Shown here piece after piece: positions 46,566 to 56,391 of a stretch of 64,000 nucleotides of DNA; the stretch's first letter is position 1; each line of letters opens with the position of its first letter. This stretch comes from Desulfobacterales bacterium (GTDB lineage Bacteria > Desulfobacterota > Desulfobacteria > Desulfobacterales > JAIPEE01). Both the position numbers and the translations under genes were made by a program. Below the pieces are notes generated by a model. It did no database searches and had not been told where the DNA came from. It worked only from the letters and a program-made list of their open reading frames with translations. The stretch lies in the NCBI GenBank assembly GCA_021737275.1, contig JAIPEE010000012.1, forward strand, positions 22,680 through 86,679, in the 5' to 3' direction.

Positions 46566-47972
46566 ATGGGTGGTTTGTTTGGTTGTGTATCGAAAAGTGA
46601 ATGTGTAGATGAAATCTTTTATGGAACTGATTATCACTCCCATATGGGTACCAAACGGGCAGGCCTTGCTGTCAGCAACGGTACAAAATTTACACGGGTT
46701 ATTCACAATATTCAGAGTGATTATTTCCGATCAAAATTCGAATCCGACCTGCCCCAACTAAAGGGCAATCGCGGTATCGGTGTTATCAGTGATACGGATG
46801 CCCAGCCGATTATCATCCGTTCTCATCTCGGCACCTTTGCCATCGTTACCGTTGGTAAAATCAATAATATTGAAGAACTGGCAACAAAGATCTTCACAAA
46901 TAAAAAACATTTTGCAGAAATGAGCGGGCAGGGTGAAATCAGCCCGACGGAACTTGCCGGGATACTGATCAGTGAGTCAGATTCTTTTGTTGAAGGAATT
47001 ACCCACGCCCAGGAGACAATAAAGGGTTCCTGCTCCATGCTTGTGCTTACGGATAAAGGTATTTATGCATCAAGAGACAAACTGGGCCGAACACCCATCA
47101 CCCTTGGTAAAAAAGATGGTGCTTTTGCCGCAACATCGGAATCCTGTGCATTTCCCAACATCGGATTTGAGGTGGAAAAACATCTTGGACCCGGCGAAAT
47201 CGTTTTGATGCATGAAGATGGATGCGAACAGGTAAAAAAACCGGGCGACAAAATGCAGGTATGCTCATTTTTATGGATTTACTATGGATACCCGGCATCA
47301 TGCTATGAAAATATCAATGTCGAAGAGGTCCGCTACAGATGTGGTGCCGCTCTTGCCCGAAATGATGATGAAGAAATTGATTTTGCCGCCGGCATTCCGG
47401 ATTCCGGTATCGGACATGCTCTCGGTTATGCCATGGAAAAAAAAGTGCCATATCAGCGGCCTTATGTAAAATACACACCAACGTGGCCCAGAAGCTTTAT
47501 GCCTCAGAATCAGAAAGTACGCAATCTTGTTGCCCGTATGAAACTCATCCCGATAAAAGAGTTGATAAACGGTAAAAAGATTCTCTTCTGTGAGGATTCT
47601 ATCGTTCGCGGTACCCAGTTACAGGATAATGTACAGGATCTTTACAAGTGCGGTGCAAAAGAAATCCACATGAGGCCCGCCTGCCCCACCCTGACTTATC
47701 CATGTGAGTTCCTGAACTTTTCGACATCACAGTCATCACTGGATCTTGCAGGCAGAAAGGCGATTCTTAAACTGGAAGGCAACGAAACAAAGGATCTTGA
47801 AACATATGCCACCTGCGGATCAGACAAAAATCTGGCCATGATCGAACACATCAGAGAGCAACTTAAACTGACAACATTAAAATATCAGAAACTGAATGAT
47901 CTTGTAGAGGCTATTGGGCTTCCCAAGGAAAAGCTCTGTACACACTGCTGGGACGGGTCGAGTTATTTTTAA
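46566..47972 (+). CDS. Amidophosphoribosyltransferase-like protein lacking the N-terminal cysteine
   Basis: 468 residues with the two PurF domains. The glutaminase (Ntn) domain starts MGGLFGCVSK and continues YHSHMGTKRAGLAV, IGVISDTDAQP, SHLGTFAIVTVGKINN. The phosphoribosyltransferase domain has the PRPP loop ILFCEDSIVRGTQLQDN and CPTLTYPCEF. Canonical PurF exposes Cys1 as nucleophile in CGVFG; here the equivalent residue is Gly (GGLFG), and a Cys occurs only at position 7. Glutamine hydrolysis may therefore be lost and ammonia or another donor used, or the protein may be a PurF paralogue. GAGGTGATC precedes the ATG. Confidence 0.85.
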   Translation: MGGLFGCVSKSECVDEIFYGTDYHSHMGTKRAGLAVSNGTKFTRVIHNIQSDYFRSKFESDLPQLKGNRGIGVISDTDAQPIIIRSHLGTFAIVTVGKINNIEELATKIFTNKKHFAEMSGQGEISPTELAGILISESDSFVEGITHAQETIKGSCSMLVLTDKGIYASRDKLGRTPITLGKKDGAFAATSESCAFPNIGFEVEKHLGPGEIVLMHEDGCEQVKKPGDKMQVCSFLWIYYGYPASCYENINVEEVRYRCGAALARNDDEEIDFAAGIPDSGIGHALGYAMEKKVPYQRPYVKYTPTWPRSFMPQNQKVRNLVARMKLIPIKELINGKKILFCEDSIVRGTQLQDNVQDLYKCGAKEIHMRPACPTLTYPCEFLNFSTSQSSLDLAGRKAILKLEGNETKDLETYATCGSDKNLAMIEHIREQLKLTTLKYQKLNDLVEAIGLPKEKLCTHCWDGSSYF

Positions 47973-48025
47973 TGACCATCAATAGAAAATATCATTTGTT
48001 AACTCAACTATAGAAATTGAACATG

Positions 48026-48063
48026 GGAGGAAAAAACATGTTGATTATATAAGTTTTGCCTCC
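48026..48063. other. Hairpin covering a strong Shine-Dalgarno and a four-codon frame
   Basis: GGAGG (48026-48030) can pair with CCTCC (48059-48063), extended by A-run/T-run pairing. Inside lies ATG TTG ATT ATA TAA, a four-codon frame with ideal ribosome binding site spacing. It lies between two convergent genes. Function, if any, is unknown. Confidence 0.25.
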
Positions 48064-48113
48064 GAATCACTAAAGAAAATATTCATGTTCAAAAAAAGAC
48101 TGATAATCCTTTA

Positions 48114-49589
48114 CTACATACCCCAAAGTACATTGAAGACATGTCCGAGGAGCAGATACATCATACCGGTGATGATAAAGATCATCAGGATGTTAAATAT
48201 AAATCCGGCACGTGCCATCTGCGGTATACTTATCAACCCGCTGCCATATACAATCGCATTCGGAGGAGTGGCAACCGGAAGCATGAATGCACAGCTAGCA
48301 CCAACGGTGGCCGGAATTACAAGTAACAACGGATTCTGGCCCATGGCAACTGCAACTGAAGCAAGAATTGGCAAAAAAGCTGCACCTGTGGCTGTGTTGC
48401 TGGTTATTTCTGTTAAAAAAATAACAACCAAAAGTGAAAACACTACCAGAGCAATTACCGGCAGCCACTTCAGTCCTTCAAGTGATGCCCCGATCCATTC
48501 CGCCAAACCGGTGTTTGTTATTCCTGCAGCCAGACTCAGTCCTCCTCCAAACAATATCAGCACATTCCAGGGTATCTTTTTAGTATCTTTCCAGCTTAGA
48601 ACAAAATCTCCTTTTTTAAAATCCACAGGCAATAAAAACATTATAATCGAGGCAAAAATCGCAATACCGGTATCAGAGATATTCGATATGGATTTTTCAA
48701 GCAAAGGTCTTGTCACCCAAAGAATTGCTGTTACCCCAAAAACAATCGCCACCATGAGTTCAGCCCTGCTTAAATTGCCTGTTTTTTTAAGTTCCGTTTT
48801 TATCATATCTGCTCCGCCCGGAATTTCTTTTGTTTTCATTGGAAAAACGACTTTAGTCAACACCAGGAACACAACGGGTAATGATACGACCACTATTGGA
48901 ATACCGATCATCATCCATTGGGCAAATCCGATTTCAACCTGGTAATTATCTAACATATACGCTGCCATCAACGCATTCGGAGGAGTACCGATAAGCGTCC
49001 CGATTCCTCCGATATTACAGGCATATGCCAGGCACAATAAAATGGTAAGCGAAAAGCTATCACCACTATTTTCTGCTTTTTTGGCTGTATTATTCTTAAC
49101 CAACGATATTATTGAAAGGGCTATCGGCATCATCATCATAGCAGTAGCTGTATTGCTTACCCACATGCTAAGAAAGGCTGCCGCAATCATAAACCCAATA
49201 ATAATCGAATTCGGATGAACGCCCACTAAATTGACCACATTGAGCGCAATACGTCGGTGAAGGTTAGTGCGCTCCATAGCAAGAGCGATAATAAACCCCC
49301 CCATAAAGAGATAAATCAGCGGATTGGCAAAGGGTCGGGTTGCCTCGGCTATTGTCCCAACCTCCAGTATCGGAAATAAAACAATAGGAAGTAATGCGGT
49401 TACAGGGATGGGAATTGCCTCCGTCACCCACCAGACAGCCATAAATAAACCAACCCTGGCCACCGCCCACGCCTCTGAGGCAAGTCCGCTGGGCGCAGGG
49501 CTAAACAAACTTATCAAGAAAACAACAGGCCCCATAAAAAGTCCCACGCGTTGTCTCATACTATATCTATCAGCGGGTTTTTTTACCAT
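48114..49589 (-). CDS. SLC13/DASS-family divalent anion:sodium symporter
   Basis: 491 residues from ATG 49589 (AGGAG 7 bases upstream). About eleven to twelve membrane helices. Family motifs are WWVTEAIPIPVTALLPIVLFP in the N-terminal half, two SNT-type sodium-site motifs (WVSNTATAMMMMPIALS and EITSNTATGAAFLPIL), GGFIIALAMERTNLHRRIAL and ATPPNAIVYGSG near the end. It imports C4-dicarboxylates, citrate or sulfate with Na+. For a sulfate reducer both dicarboxylate and sulfate are plausible; sequence alone does not decide. It is a single gene, convergent with the PurF-like gene. Confidence 0.92.
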   Translation of the reverse strand: MVKKPADRYSMRQRVGLFMGPVVFLISLFSPAPSGLASEAWAVARVGLFMAVWWVTEAIPIPVTALLPIVLFPILEVGTIAEATRPFANPLIYLFMGGFIIALAMERTNLHRRIALNVVNLVGVHPNSIIIGFMIAAAFLSMWVSNTATAMMMMPIALSIISLVKNNTAKKAENSGDSFSLTILLCLAYACNIGGIGTLIGTPPNALMAAYMLDNYQVEIGFAQWMMIGIPIVVVSLPVVFLVLTKVVFPMKTKEIPGGADMIKTELKKTGNLSRAELMVAIVFGVTAILWVTRPLLEKSISNISDTGIAIFASIIMFLLPVDFKKGDFVLSWKDTKKIPWNVLILFGGGLSLAAGITNTGLAEWIGASLEGLKWLPVIALVVFSLLVVIFLTEITSNTATGAAFLPILASVAVAMGQNPLLLVIPATVGASCAFMLPVATPPNAIVYGSGLISIPQMARAGFIFNILMIFIITGMMYLLLGHVFNVLWGM

Positions 49590-49752
49590 TAGTTGTCTCC
49601 TAATTATATAGGGCAATCACCGGATTCATAATTTTCAATCCAATCTCTAACGTGCATAATGTTTTTGATATTTTTTAAGTGCTGAATATATTCAAATACA
49701 GTTCATCGAAAACGAAAGTTTATCCGATCTTATTCGAATCGGTATCTGAGGT

Positions 49753-50163
49753 TCAATCTTTACGGCGCTGCCTGCCGCCTCCCATGCCACGGCCTCCCAT
49801 TTTTCCGGGACCTGCTTTTACGTTGTCTTGACTGAACTCCGCCAGCTTATTCAATTTCAAAGCATCAATGGCATTTTGAACCGTTCCACCGGTGCATTCA
49901 TAAATTTTAATTCCGGCTTTACTCAAAACTATGTTTGCTTTTGGGCCTAATTGTCCGGTAAGAAGCACCTCCGCCTTTGCATCGGCGATCATTTTAGCGG
50001 CTTTGATTCCCGTCCTCTGAGAGAGTTTGCGCTGGGAAATGTTATCCAGAAAAAGAGTGCTGTGGTCCTCGGTGTCATGAATAATAAAACCGTCACAACG
50101 CCCAAAACGAGGGTCCATGAAACTGTCCAGCGTTTCACCTTTTGAACTCACTGCGATCTTCAT
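49753..50163 (-). CDS. NifX/NifB-C-like iron-molybdenum cluster-binding protein
   Basis: 136 residues of the dinitrogenase iron-molybdenum cofactor biosynthesis family: MKIAVSSKGETLDSFMDPRFGRCDGFIIHD, AAKMIADAKAEVLLTGQLGPKA and GIKIYECTGGTVQNAI. These small proteins (MTH1175-like) carry Fe-S or Mo-containing clusters and are frequent in anaerobes, usually near Mrp/ParA-like ATPases, which are not present here. The C-terminus is a Gly/Arg-rich tail (GPGKMGGRGMGGGRQRRKD). AAGGAG lies before the ATG. The function beyond cluster binding is not known. Confidence 0.9.
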   Translation of the reverse strand: MKIAVSSKGETLDSFMDPRFGRCDGFIIHDTEDHSTLFLDNISQRKLSQRTGIKAAKMIADAKAEVLLTGQLGPKANIVLSKAGIKIYECTGGTVQNAIDALKLNKLAEFSQDNVKAGPGKMGGRGMGGGRQRRKD

Positions 50164-50231
50164 GATTGAGACTCCTTATAATATTATACTGTAATATCGT
50201 GTAATTTTTTTGGATCAGGCGAAAATAAAAG

Positions 50232-50423
50232 TTATATTTTTCTAATTGATTTTGGCCCGCCTAAAAACCACAGAATAAAGCCAATGACAGGGAGAATTAA
50301 AATAAGTAAAATCCAAAATACAATTTTTCCCACACTTGCCCGGCTTTGAAATAGATTGACCATTGCATAGATATCAGCAATCAAAATAATCAAGGCAAAT
50401 AAACCACTTACTTCAATTCCCAT
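50232..50423 (-). CDS. Small PLDc_N-domain membrane protein
   Basis: 63 residues from ATG 50423 (GGAGG with a 5-base spacer). Two helices (GLFALIILIADIYAMVNLF and IVFWILLILILPVIGFILWFLGG) joined by QSRASVGK match the PLDc_N/cardiolipin-synthase N-terminal domain: the W.LLI...P..G...W...G signature is complete. It is the domain alone without phospholipase D. It may act as an accessory membrane protein. Confidence 0.85.
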   Translation of the reverse strand: MGIEVSGLFALIILIADIYAMVNLFQSRASVGKIVFWILLILILPVIGFILWFLGGPKSIRKI

Positions 50424-50429
50424 GGTCAC

Positions 50430-50985
50430 CTCCGTATATATCGTTTTTTCATATCACTTCTGAAGTATATTAGCCGCAATATGCTTTCAGTATTTATTAT
50501 TTATTTATATATCAACGAATTGACTCTGCCGGCAATGGGTTAAATGCTGTATAATTTCCTATATATACCCCCTATCTATTTCTCAGAGCGATAGCAAACT
50601 GAACGGATGCACTGCAGAATCTTATTTTCTGTAATGCCGGTACTTTCTTTATCCGTATCTTTTGGCCGATCCGTGTGACAGAAAATGCATATATCCGAAA
50701 CCTTAGGAAAAAGAGGTAGTGGGAATAGGTATCGTTATTTATCACAAAAATGGACGCTACTGGCCACATAAACCGGCCCATATGGAAACTAATACCAAAT
50801 TAAAATAGGTTTTAATATATTTTAATATACTCTCTTTCACCTATGGTAAAAACTGTCTGTTAATATATATTTTGAAAGTAAAATAGTGTTTTTTATTGCC
50901 AAACCATTACGATAGCCAACAGTCATTATTATGATATTGATGAACAAAATGAGGCGGAACACCGGCTAAAAGAGGATTTTTAAAA
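50430..50985. other. Intergenic region upstream of the calcium ATPase
   Basis: 556 bases with no intact gene. A 69-codon minus-strand frame at 50572-50781 has no ribosome binding site and odd composition. A short plus-strand stretch just before the ATPase reads YYDIDEQNEAEHRLKEDF then stop, possibly the end of a lost gene. No riboswitch or terminator is recognised. Confidence 0.4.
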
Positions 50986-53718
50986 TTGCCGCTGTCTGAC
51001 AAACCTAAACTGAATTCAAAAATGTGCACTGAAAATAAATACTGGTCACAATCATGCCATGAAGTCCTGGAATCTTTACAGGTTTCATTGCAAACGGGTC
51101 TTGACCGTCAAGAGATCCAACGGAGATTAAAAAAATACGGCAGTAACCGTCTTCGGCAAATAAAACGTAAAAACAGTCTGTCAATCCTTTTTGAACAATT
51201 CAAAAGCCTCATCATGGGGCTACTGGTTATTGCTGCCGGTATATCTTTTGTATTCGGACAAACCATGGAAGGCTATGCTGTTATCATCGTCATTCTTCTG
51301 ACAGCTGTCATTGGATTTTTTACTGAAATTAAAGCCGTACGCTCCATGGAGTCACTGCGCAAACTGAGTCTTGTACAAACAAATGTACGCCGCAACGGAC
51401 AAGTGTCACAAATTGCAGCCACAAAACTGGTCCCGGGAGACATTGTTTTACTTGAAAGCGGCGACATCGTTACCGGAGACATGCGCGTAATCGAATCAAA
51501 CAAACTTCAGGTGAATGAATCAACTTTAACAGGTGAATCCTTTCCAATCACCAAGAATACCGACCCTCTTGATGGAAAAACGGAATTGGCAGAACGGACA
51601 AACATGCTTTTCAAGGGTACTGCTGTAACACGAGGGTCAGGGTTGGGGGTTGTGGTTACCACAGGTATGTCGACTGAACTGGGTCACATTTCTGCCCTGG
51701 TCGAAGACGCAAAAGAAGAAATAACGCCGCTTGAAAAAAGGCTTGACCGGCTAGGCCAACGGCTTATCTGGCTGTCCATTGCTATTGCGATAATGGTAGC
51801 GGTTGCGGGCATCATTAGTGGAAAAGAGCTTTTACTCATGTTCGAAACAAGCATTGCCTTAGCTGTCGCAGCGATTCCGGAAGGCTTGCCTATCGTTGCT
51901 ACTGTAGCACTGGCTCGCGGAATGCTGGAAATGGCAAAATGCAATGCACTGGTCAACCGCCTGAGTTCGGTCGAAACTTTAGGTGCAACAAATGTTATTT
52001 TTACAGACAAAACCGGCACCTTGACAGAAAATAAAATGACCGTTACCAAGCTGGTATTTGATGAAGACGAGATTGAATATTCCAGTGCGGGCAAAACCGA
52101 ACCCAACATAAAGGGATTCGAAATCTCGGCCCCAAAAAACCGCTTATTGCATGAAGCTTTGGAAACAGGTGTTCTTTGCAGTAATGCAAGTTTGTCTAAA
52201 GAACAAGTGGAAAAAAATCAGGACGGTGTCGGTGATCCAATGGAAATCGCCCTTCTTGCTGCAGGAGCATCTGCAAATATATTCCGATACGACCTGCTTA
52301 AGGATTTACCTGAAAAGCGCGAAGAAGCTTTTGATACAGACACAAAAATGATGGCGACTTTTCACAAGAAAAAGGATATTTTTCATGTTGCCGTAAAAGG
52401 TGCGCCGGAAATGGTGCTGGATTCCTGTTCAACAATATTGACCAAAGATGGCCCAAAAGATTTAACTGAAGAAAAAAACAACCGTCTCAAGGATGCTAAT
52501 ACCGGTATGGCCCTGAACGGATTGCGTGTTTTAGCACTCGCCACAAAAAAAGTTGAGACTCTGGATGCGTTTCCCTATAAGAATTTAACCTTTATTGCTA
52601 TGGTCGGTCTGCTGGATCCTGCTCGCAGTGAAATCAAGGAAGCTATCGCATCGTGCAAAGCGGCCGGCATCCAACTGATCATGGTGACGGGAGATCAGCC
52701 TGTTACCGCACGCCACATTGCAAGCAAGATCGAAATGGTCGAACGCAGTGATGCCGAGGTGATACGTGGCAACGAGATTAACAATTTTCAAGATATGTCC
52801 GGGGAAGAAAAAAACCGTATTCTCGATATTCAAATTTTTGCCCGTGTAAGTCCAAAACAAAAGCTGGATCTGATTTCTCTTTATCAGGAAAAAGGCGCCA
52901 TTGTCGGTATGACCGGAGACGGAGTAAACGATGCGCCTGCTCTTAAAAAAGCGGACATCGGCATTGCCATGGGCAACAGAGGGACGCAAGTGGCTCAGGA
53001 AGCTGCAGATATGGTTCTAAAAGATGATGCATTTGCCACTATTATAATTGCCATCGAGCACGGGCGGGTTATTTTTAATAACATACGAAAATTTATACTG
53101 TTTCTTTTATCCGGCAATGTCGGAGAAATTATAGCTGTCGGGACCGCGTCATTAATTAATTCTCCACTACCTCTTTTACCGCTCCAGATACTATTTATCA
53201 ACCTGTTGTTGGATGTGTTTCCGGCACTGGCGTTGGGCCTCGGCAAAGGCGTTCCCGGCATTATGCAAAAACCGCCGCGTGATCCCAGTGAGCCGATCCT
53301 GACCGGAAAACATTGGAAAAGTATTTTTGGATACGGTGCTTTAATCAGCCTTTCAGTGCTTTGCGCATTATGGATTGCGTTGTATTGGTTTAAAATGCCT
53401 AAAGCTCAGGCAGTTACCATCTCTTTTTTAACCTTGGGTTTCAGCAGACTGGGGCACACTTTTAACATGCGGGATACTGACTCCGGATTATTCAAAAACG
53501 AGATAACGGGTAATCCCTTTGTCTGGTGGGCGCTGCTATTATGTTCAGTCCTATTGCCGGCTGCAGTCTTCATACCGGGATTAGCACAAATACTTCAGTT
53601 AGAGGACCCGGGCAGACAAGGCTGGCTGCTGATTTGCGGTATGAGCCTCGTACCCCTGTTTTTTGGGCAGGTCTTTAAGATGTTCAGAAAAATAAAAAAT
53701 CAAGGTGCCGACAGTTGA
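50986..53718 (+). CDS. P2-type cation-transporting ATPase (calcium pump-like)
   Basis: 910 residues, full length. The N-terminal cation ATPase domain (EVLESLQVSLQTGLDRQEIQRRL) precedes ten predicted membrane helices. Motifs: TGES in the actuator domain, PEGLP in helix 4 (AVAAIPEGLPIVATVAL, the calcium-pump form), phosphorylation site DKTGTLTENK, KGAPE in the nucleotide domain, and GDGVNDAPALKKADIGIAMG. The start is probably TTG 50986 (AGAGGA 9 bases upstream), with ATG 51022 as alternative. It exports Ca2+ or exchanges another divalent cation at the inner membrane. It precedes an amino-acid permease and a UspA gene. Confidence 0.93.
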   Translation: MPLSDKPKLNSKMCTENKYWSQSCHEVLESLQVSLQTGLDRQEIQRRLKKYGSNRLRQIKRKNSLSILFEQFKSLIMGLLVIAAGISFVFGQTMEGYAVIIVILLTAVIGFFTEIKAVRSMESLRKLSLVQTNVRRNGQVSQIAATKLVPGDIVLLESGDIVTGDMRVIESNKLQVNESTLTGESFPITKNTDPLDGKTELAERTNMLFKGTAVTRGSGLGVVVTTGMSTELGHISALVEDAKEEITPLEKRLDRLGQRLIWLSIAIAIMVAVAGIISGKELLLMFETSIALAVAAIPEGLPIVATVALARGMLEMAKCNALVNRLSSVETLGATNVIFTDKTGTLTENKMTVTKLVFDEDEIEYSSAGKTEPNIKGFEISAPKNRLLHEALETGVLCSNASLSKEQVEKNQDGVGDPMEIALLAAGASANIFRYDLLKDLPEKREEAFDTDTKMMATFHKKKDIFHVAVKGAPEMVLDSCSTILTKDGPKDLTEEKNNRLKDANTGMALNGLRVLALATKKVETLDAFPYKNLTFIAMVGLLDPARSEIKEAIASCKAAGIQLIMVTGDQPVTARHIASKIEMVERSDAEVIRGNEINNFQDMSGEEKNRILDIQIFARVSPKQKLDLISLYQEKGAIVGMTGDGVNDAPALKKADIGIAMGNRGTQVAQEAADMVLKDDAFATIIIAIEHGRVIFNNIRKFILFLLSGNVGEIIAVGTASLINSPLPLLPLQILFINLLLDVFPALALGLGKGVPGIMQKPPRDPSEPILTGKHWKSIFGYGALISLSVLCALWIALYWFKMPKAQAVTISFLTLGFSRLGHTFNMRDTDSGLFKNEITGNPFVWWALLLCSVLLPAAVFIPGLAQILQLEDPGRQGWLLICGMSLVPLFFGQVFKMFRKIKNQGADS

Positions 53719-53873
53719 TAATAATATAAATATACAAAAAAAAATAGAGGACTTTCTTCCGCCGGTTTCTTGAAAGAAGCATTGCCATAGTATGATATCA
53801 AATTTGGCAAAAAATCGGATATTGCTACCGTCCTTGATCATATCGACAACCGGCTTTAAGGGCAGAGCGACAG

Positions 53874-55262
53874 ATGAATGACGGACAAGAGAATAACGGA
53901 GGTAAAAAAATCAAAAAATCATTAGAATTAGACAGAACAATGCGAACGCCGGGCATAACTGCCCTCGGTGTAGGAGCGATGATCGGTGCCGGCATTTTTG
54001 TACTCACCGGTATGGCAGCAGGAGAAGCAGGCCCGGCATTGATTCTGGCATTTGCACTTAACGGCATGATTGCTTTGATTGTAGGGGCCTGTTATGCCGA
54101 ACTGGCGACAATGATGCCCAAGGCGGGCGGAGCATACATCTGGGCCAAAACGGGCCTGGGGTCTTTTTTTGGTTTTTTTGCAGGCTGGCTGAGTTCTTTC
54201 GCCCAATTAGTAGCCTGTTCACTCTATGCATCGGCCTTTGATTCTTTTGCGAGAAGCTTTTTGTATGAAATTACCGGGCAAGGCTTACCTTCATTTTCGG
54301 AAAATTTTTTCTCATTAGGGTTACTGATCCTGCTGCTGTGGGTTAATGTTCGCGGGGCAGGTAATACAGGCCGGCTTGCGATAATCATCACCGGACTAAA
54401 GGTTGCCATCTTACTGATAGTTGCGGGATTTGGTTTGCACGTTGTTTTATTCAATACAAGAGATCTGTCTGCATTCAGGCCTTTTTTTCCCCAGGGATTC
54501 GGTGGCCTCATAAGCGCCATGGGTATTACCTTTGTTGCCTTTGAAGGATATGAGATTATCGTACAATCCGGAGAAGAAGCCAAAAAACCGGGTAAAACCA
54601 TTCCAAGAGCCATTTTAATGAGCATCGTGATTGCGGTTTTTCTTTACATCTTGATGGCCGTCGTTATGATCGGCGCAGTAACAACGCCTGATGGACAGCC
54701 GGTCTACAAATATCTTGGGCACCTCAAGGAACTCGGGCTTATGGAAGCGGCCGGACAGTTTGTGCCTCATGGAAAAATCGTCCTGCTTATTGCAGGTCTC
54801 GCAAGCACCGCAAGTGCATTGAATGCGACCATCTATGGCTCCAGCCGAATAGCATTTGCAATGGGCAGAGACAACGACCTGCCGCCAATTTTGGGCCACG
54901 TCCATAAGAAAAGGAAAACGCCTTATATGGCGATCTTTGTAACCGGTTTGCTTATGGCGATTATGACAATGGCTTTGCCTATTGAAGATATTGCTGCAAG
55001 CACCAATATAATGTTTCTGCTGGTATTTATAATGGTGTGTACCACAGTGATTCGGCTCCGAAGCCGCCGTCCGGAGCGTGAACGGCCATTTAAGATACCG
55101 TTATCCCCATGGCTCCCCGGAATAGGCATCATTGCCGGTGTTATTCTGTCAGTGTGGTTGCTGCAAATCAGTTTGGTTGCTTGGTTTGTGGCTCTTGTTT
55201 GGACTATATCGGGAGGAGTGCTATATTGGTATCAGCAACACTATTCAAATAGGGTAACATAA
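53874..55262 (+). CDS. APC-family amino acid permease
   Basis: 462 residues with about twelve membrane helices. The first helix carries the APC signature GVGAMIGAGIFVLTGMAA, followed by ELATMMPKAGGAYIWAK, FVAFEGYEIIVQSGEEAKKPGKTIPRAI and ASALNATIYGSSRIAFAMGRD. The family moves amino acids or polyamines by proton symport or exchange. The LPP(I)LGHVHKKRKTPYMAI loop is normal for the family. Substrate unknown. A UspA-domain gene follows 51 bases later, an arrangement often seen with APC transporters that have lost their own UspA tail. Confidence 0.93.
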   Translation: MNDGQENNGGKKIKKSLELDRTMRTPGITALGVGAMIGAGIFVLTGMAAGEAGPALILAFALNGMIALIVGACYAELATMMPKAGGAYIWAKTGLGSFFGFFAGWLSSFAQLVACSLYASAFDSFARSFLYEITGQGLPSFSENFFSLGLLILLLWVNVRGAGNTGRLAIIITGLKVAILLIVAGFGLHVVLFNTRDLSAFRPFFPQGFGGLISAMGITFVAFEGYEIIVQSGEEAKKPGKTIPRAILMSIVIAVFLYILMAVVMIGAVTTPDGQPVYKYLGHLKELGLMEAAGQFVPHGKIVLLIAGLASTASALNATIYGSSRIAFAMGRDNDLPPILGHVHKKRKTPYMAIFVTGLLMAIMTMALPIEDIAASTNIMFLLVFIMVCTTVIRLRSRRPERERPFKIPLSPWLPGIGIIAGVILSVWLLQISLVAWFVALVWTISGGVLYWYQQHYSNRVT

Positions 55263-55313
55263 TAGTGAAAATCGATACTCTTTCTTTTCACTGATAATGA
55301 GCAGGAGGAATAT

Positions 55314-56237
55314 ATGTTTACAAAAATATTAACCGCAACCGATAAGGTGACGGTTCGTGATATAACGGTTTTAATCGCTCAGCGAATTGCCAATCAGGCC
55401 AATGCGGAGTTGCACATCATTCACGTACTCGAATCCGTTTCAACGAAAAATTGTAATATTATCAGACACTATCTATCGGGTGAAGAAATGTTGGCCGACT
55501 CAGATTACAAAAAAACGATTAAAAACGAGATATCAAGAAACTATGCCGGGTTGCTAAATAATAATGGCAATTCGACAATCACCGTTGTCACGGGTTTTCC
55601 ATGGCAAGAGATCATAAGATATTCAAGAAAAATCAGTGCCGATTTAATTGTGATGGGTTCTCTCTCTTTGAGAGCACAAACAGATAAGGCTGTCAGCTCT
55701 GCCGAAAAGGTTGGAAATAATTTAAAAGAGGTGATAGTGAGAGGGAAATGTCCGGTAATCATTACCAATAAAAAAATCACAAAAAAAAGGGTGAAAATTA
55801 AATCTGTTCTGGCGTGTGTCGATTTTTCAAAATCATGCATTTATGCCCTAATGTTTGCAGAAAAACTGGCCCGGTACAGCAATGCAAAACTTTTTATCTT
55901 CCATATGATACCGATCCCACCACAACCAAAATATTCCCAGGCAGATTATGAAGCGGACTTCAATACTGTAACCGAAAAGCTTAGGAAAATCTGTCCCGAT
56001 TCCATCAAGAGGCTGGATCGTGAATATTGTATATGGGGAGGTTCTTTGCCCCATACAGAGGTATTAAAATGTGCTGAAAAAAAAGATGCGGATTTGATTG
56101 TGATGGGATCTCACACTAAAGAAAAACATGGAAAATGGTATACAGGTAGCGCCGTGGAAGGGGTCGCATATCGTTCGAATTGCCCGGTCATTGTTCTAAC
56201 AGACCCTACTGATTTAAAACCCATGGGAGAACACTAA
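55314..56237 (+). CDS. Tandem universal stress protein (two UspA domains)
   Basis: 307 residues. UspA domain 1 is about 1-150 (KILTATDKVT, LHIIHVLES, ISADLIVMGSLSLRA, GKCPVIITN). Domain 2 is about 160-300 (IKSVLACVDFSKSCIYALMFAEKLA, KLFIFHMIPIPP, DADLIVMGSHTKEKHG, SNCPVIVLTD). The glycine ATP loop of domain 2 is only partly conserved, so ATP binding is uncertain. A strong GGAGG precedes the ATG. Its place right after the APC permease suggests it regulates that transporter. Confidence 0.92.
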   Translation: MFTKILTATDKVTVRDITVLIAQRIANQANAELHIIHVLESVSTKNCNIIRHYLSGEEMLADSDYKKTIKNEISRNYAGLLNNNGNSTITVVTGFPWQEIIRYSRKISADLIVMGSLSLRAQTDKAVSSAEKVGNNLKEVIVRGKCPVIITNKKITKKRVKIKSVLACVDFSKSCIYALMFAEKLARYSNAKLFIFHMIPIPPQPKYSQADYEADFNTVTEKLRKICPDSIKRLDREYCIWGGSLPHTEVLKCAEKKDADLIVMGSHTKEKHGKWYTGSAVEGVAYRSNCPVIVLTDPTDLKPMGEH

Positions 56238-56391
56238 ATATTAGATAAAATCGGGAATCCTGATACGAACAGAACGATTCATGTTTTTAACAAGAAAGAG
56301 AAAGGGCTTTAATTTATGATTCAATTAAAAATTAAAAATATTGATAAACGCCCTGTCAGGGCTTTTGCCATTACAGGTAATGTATAGCGGC

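Noticed and set aside
50572..50781. 69-codon minus-strand frame upstream of the calcium ATPase
   Set aside because: No ribosome binding site and no protein-like pattern.
53719..53873. Short frame ending DIATVLDHIDNRL before the APC permease, as a gene remnant
   Set aside because: Only about 22 codons with no start and no recognisable similarity; too little to call.
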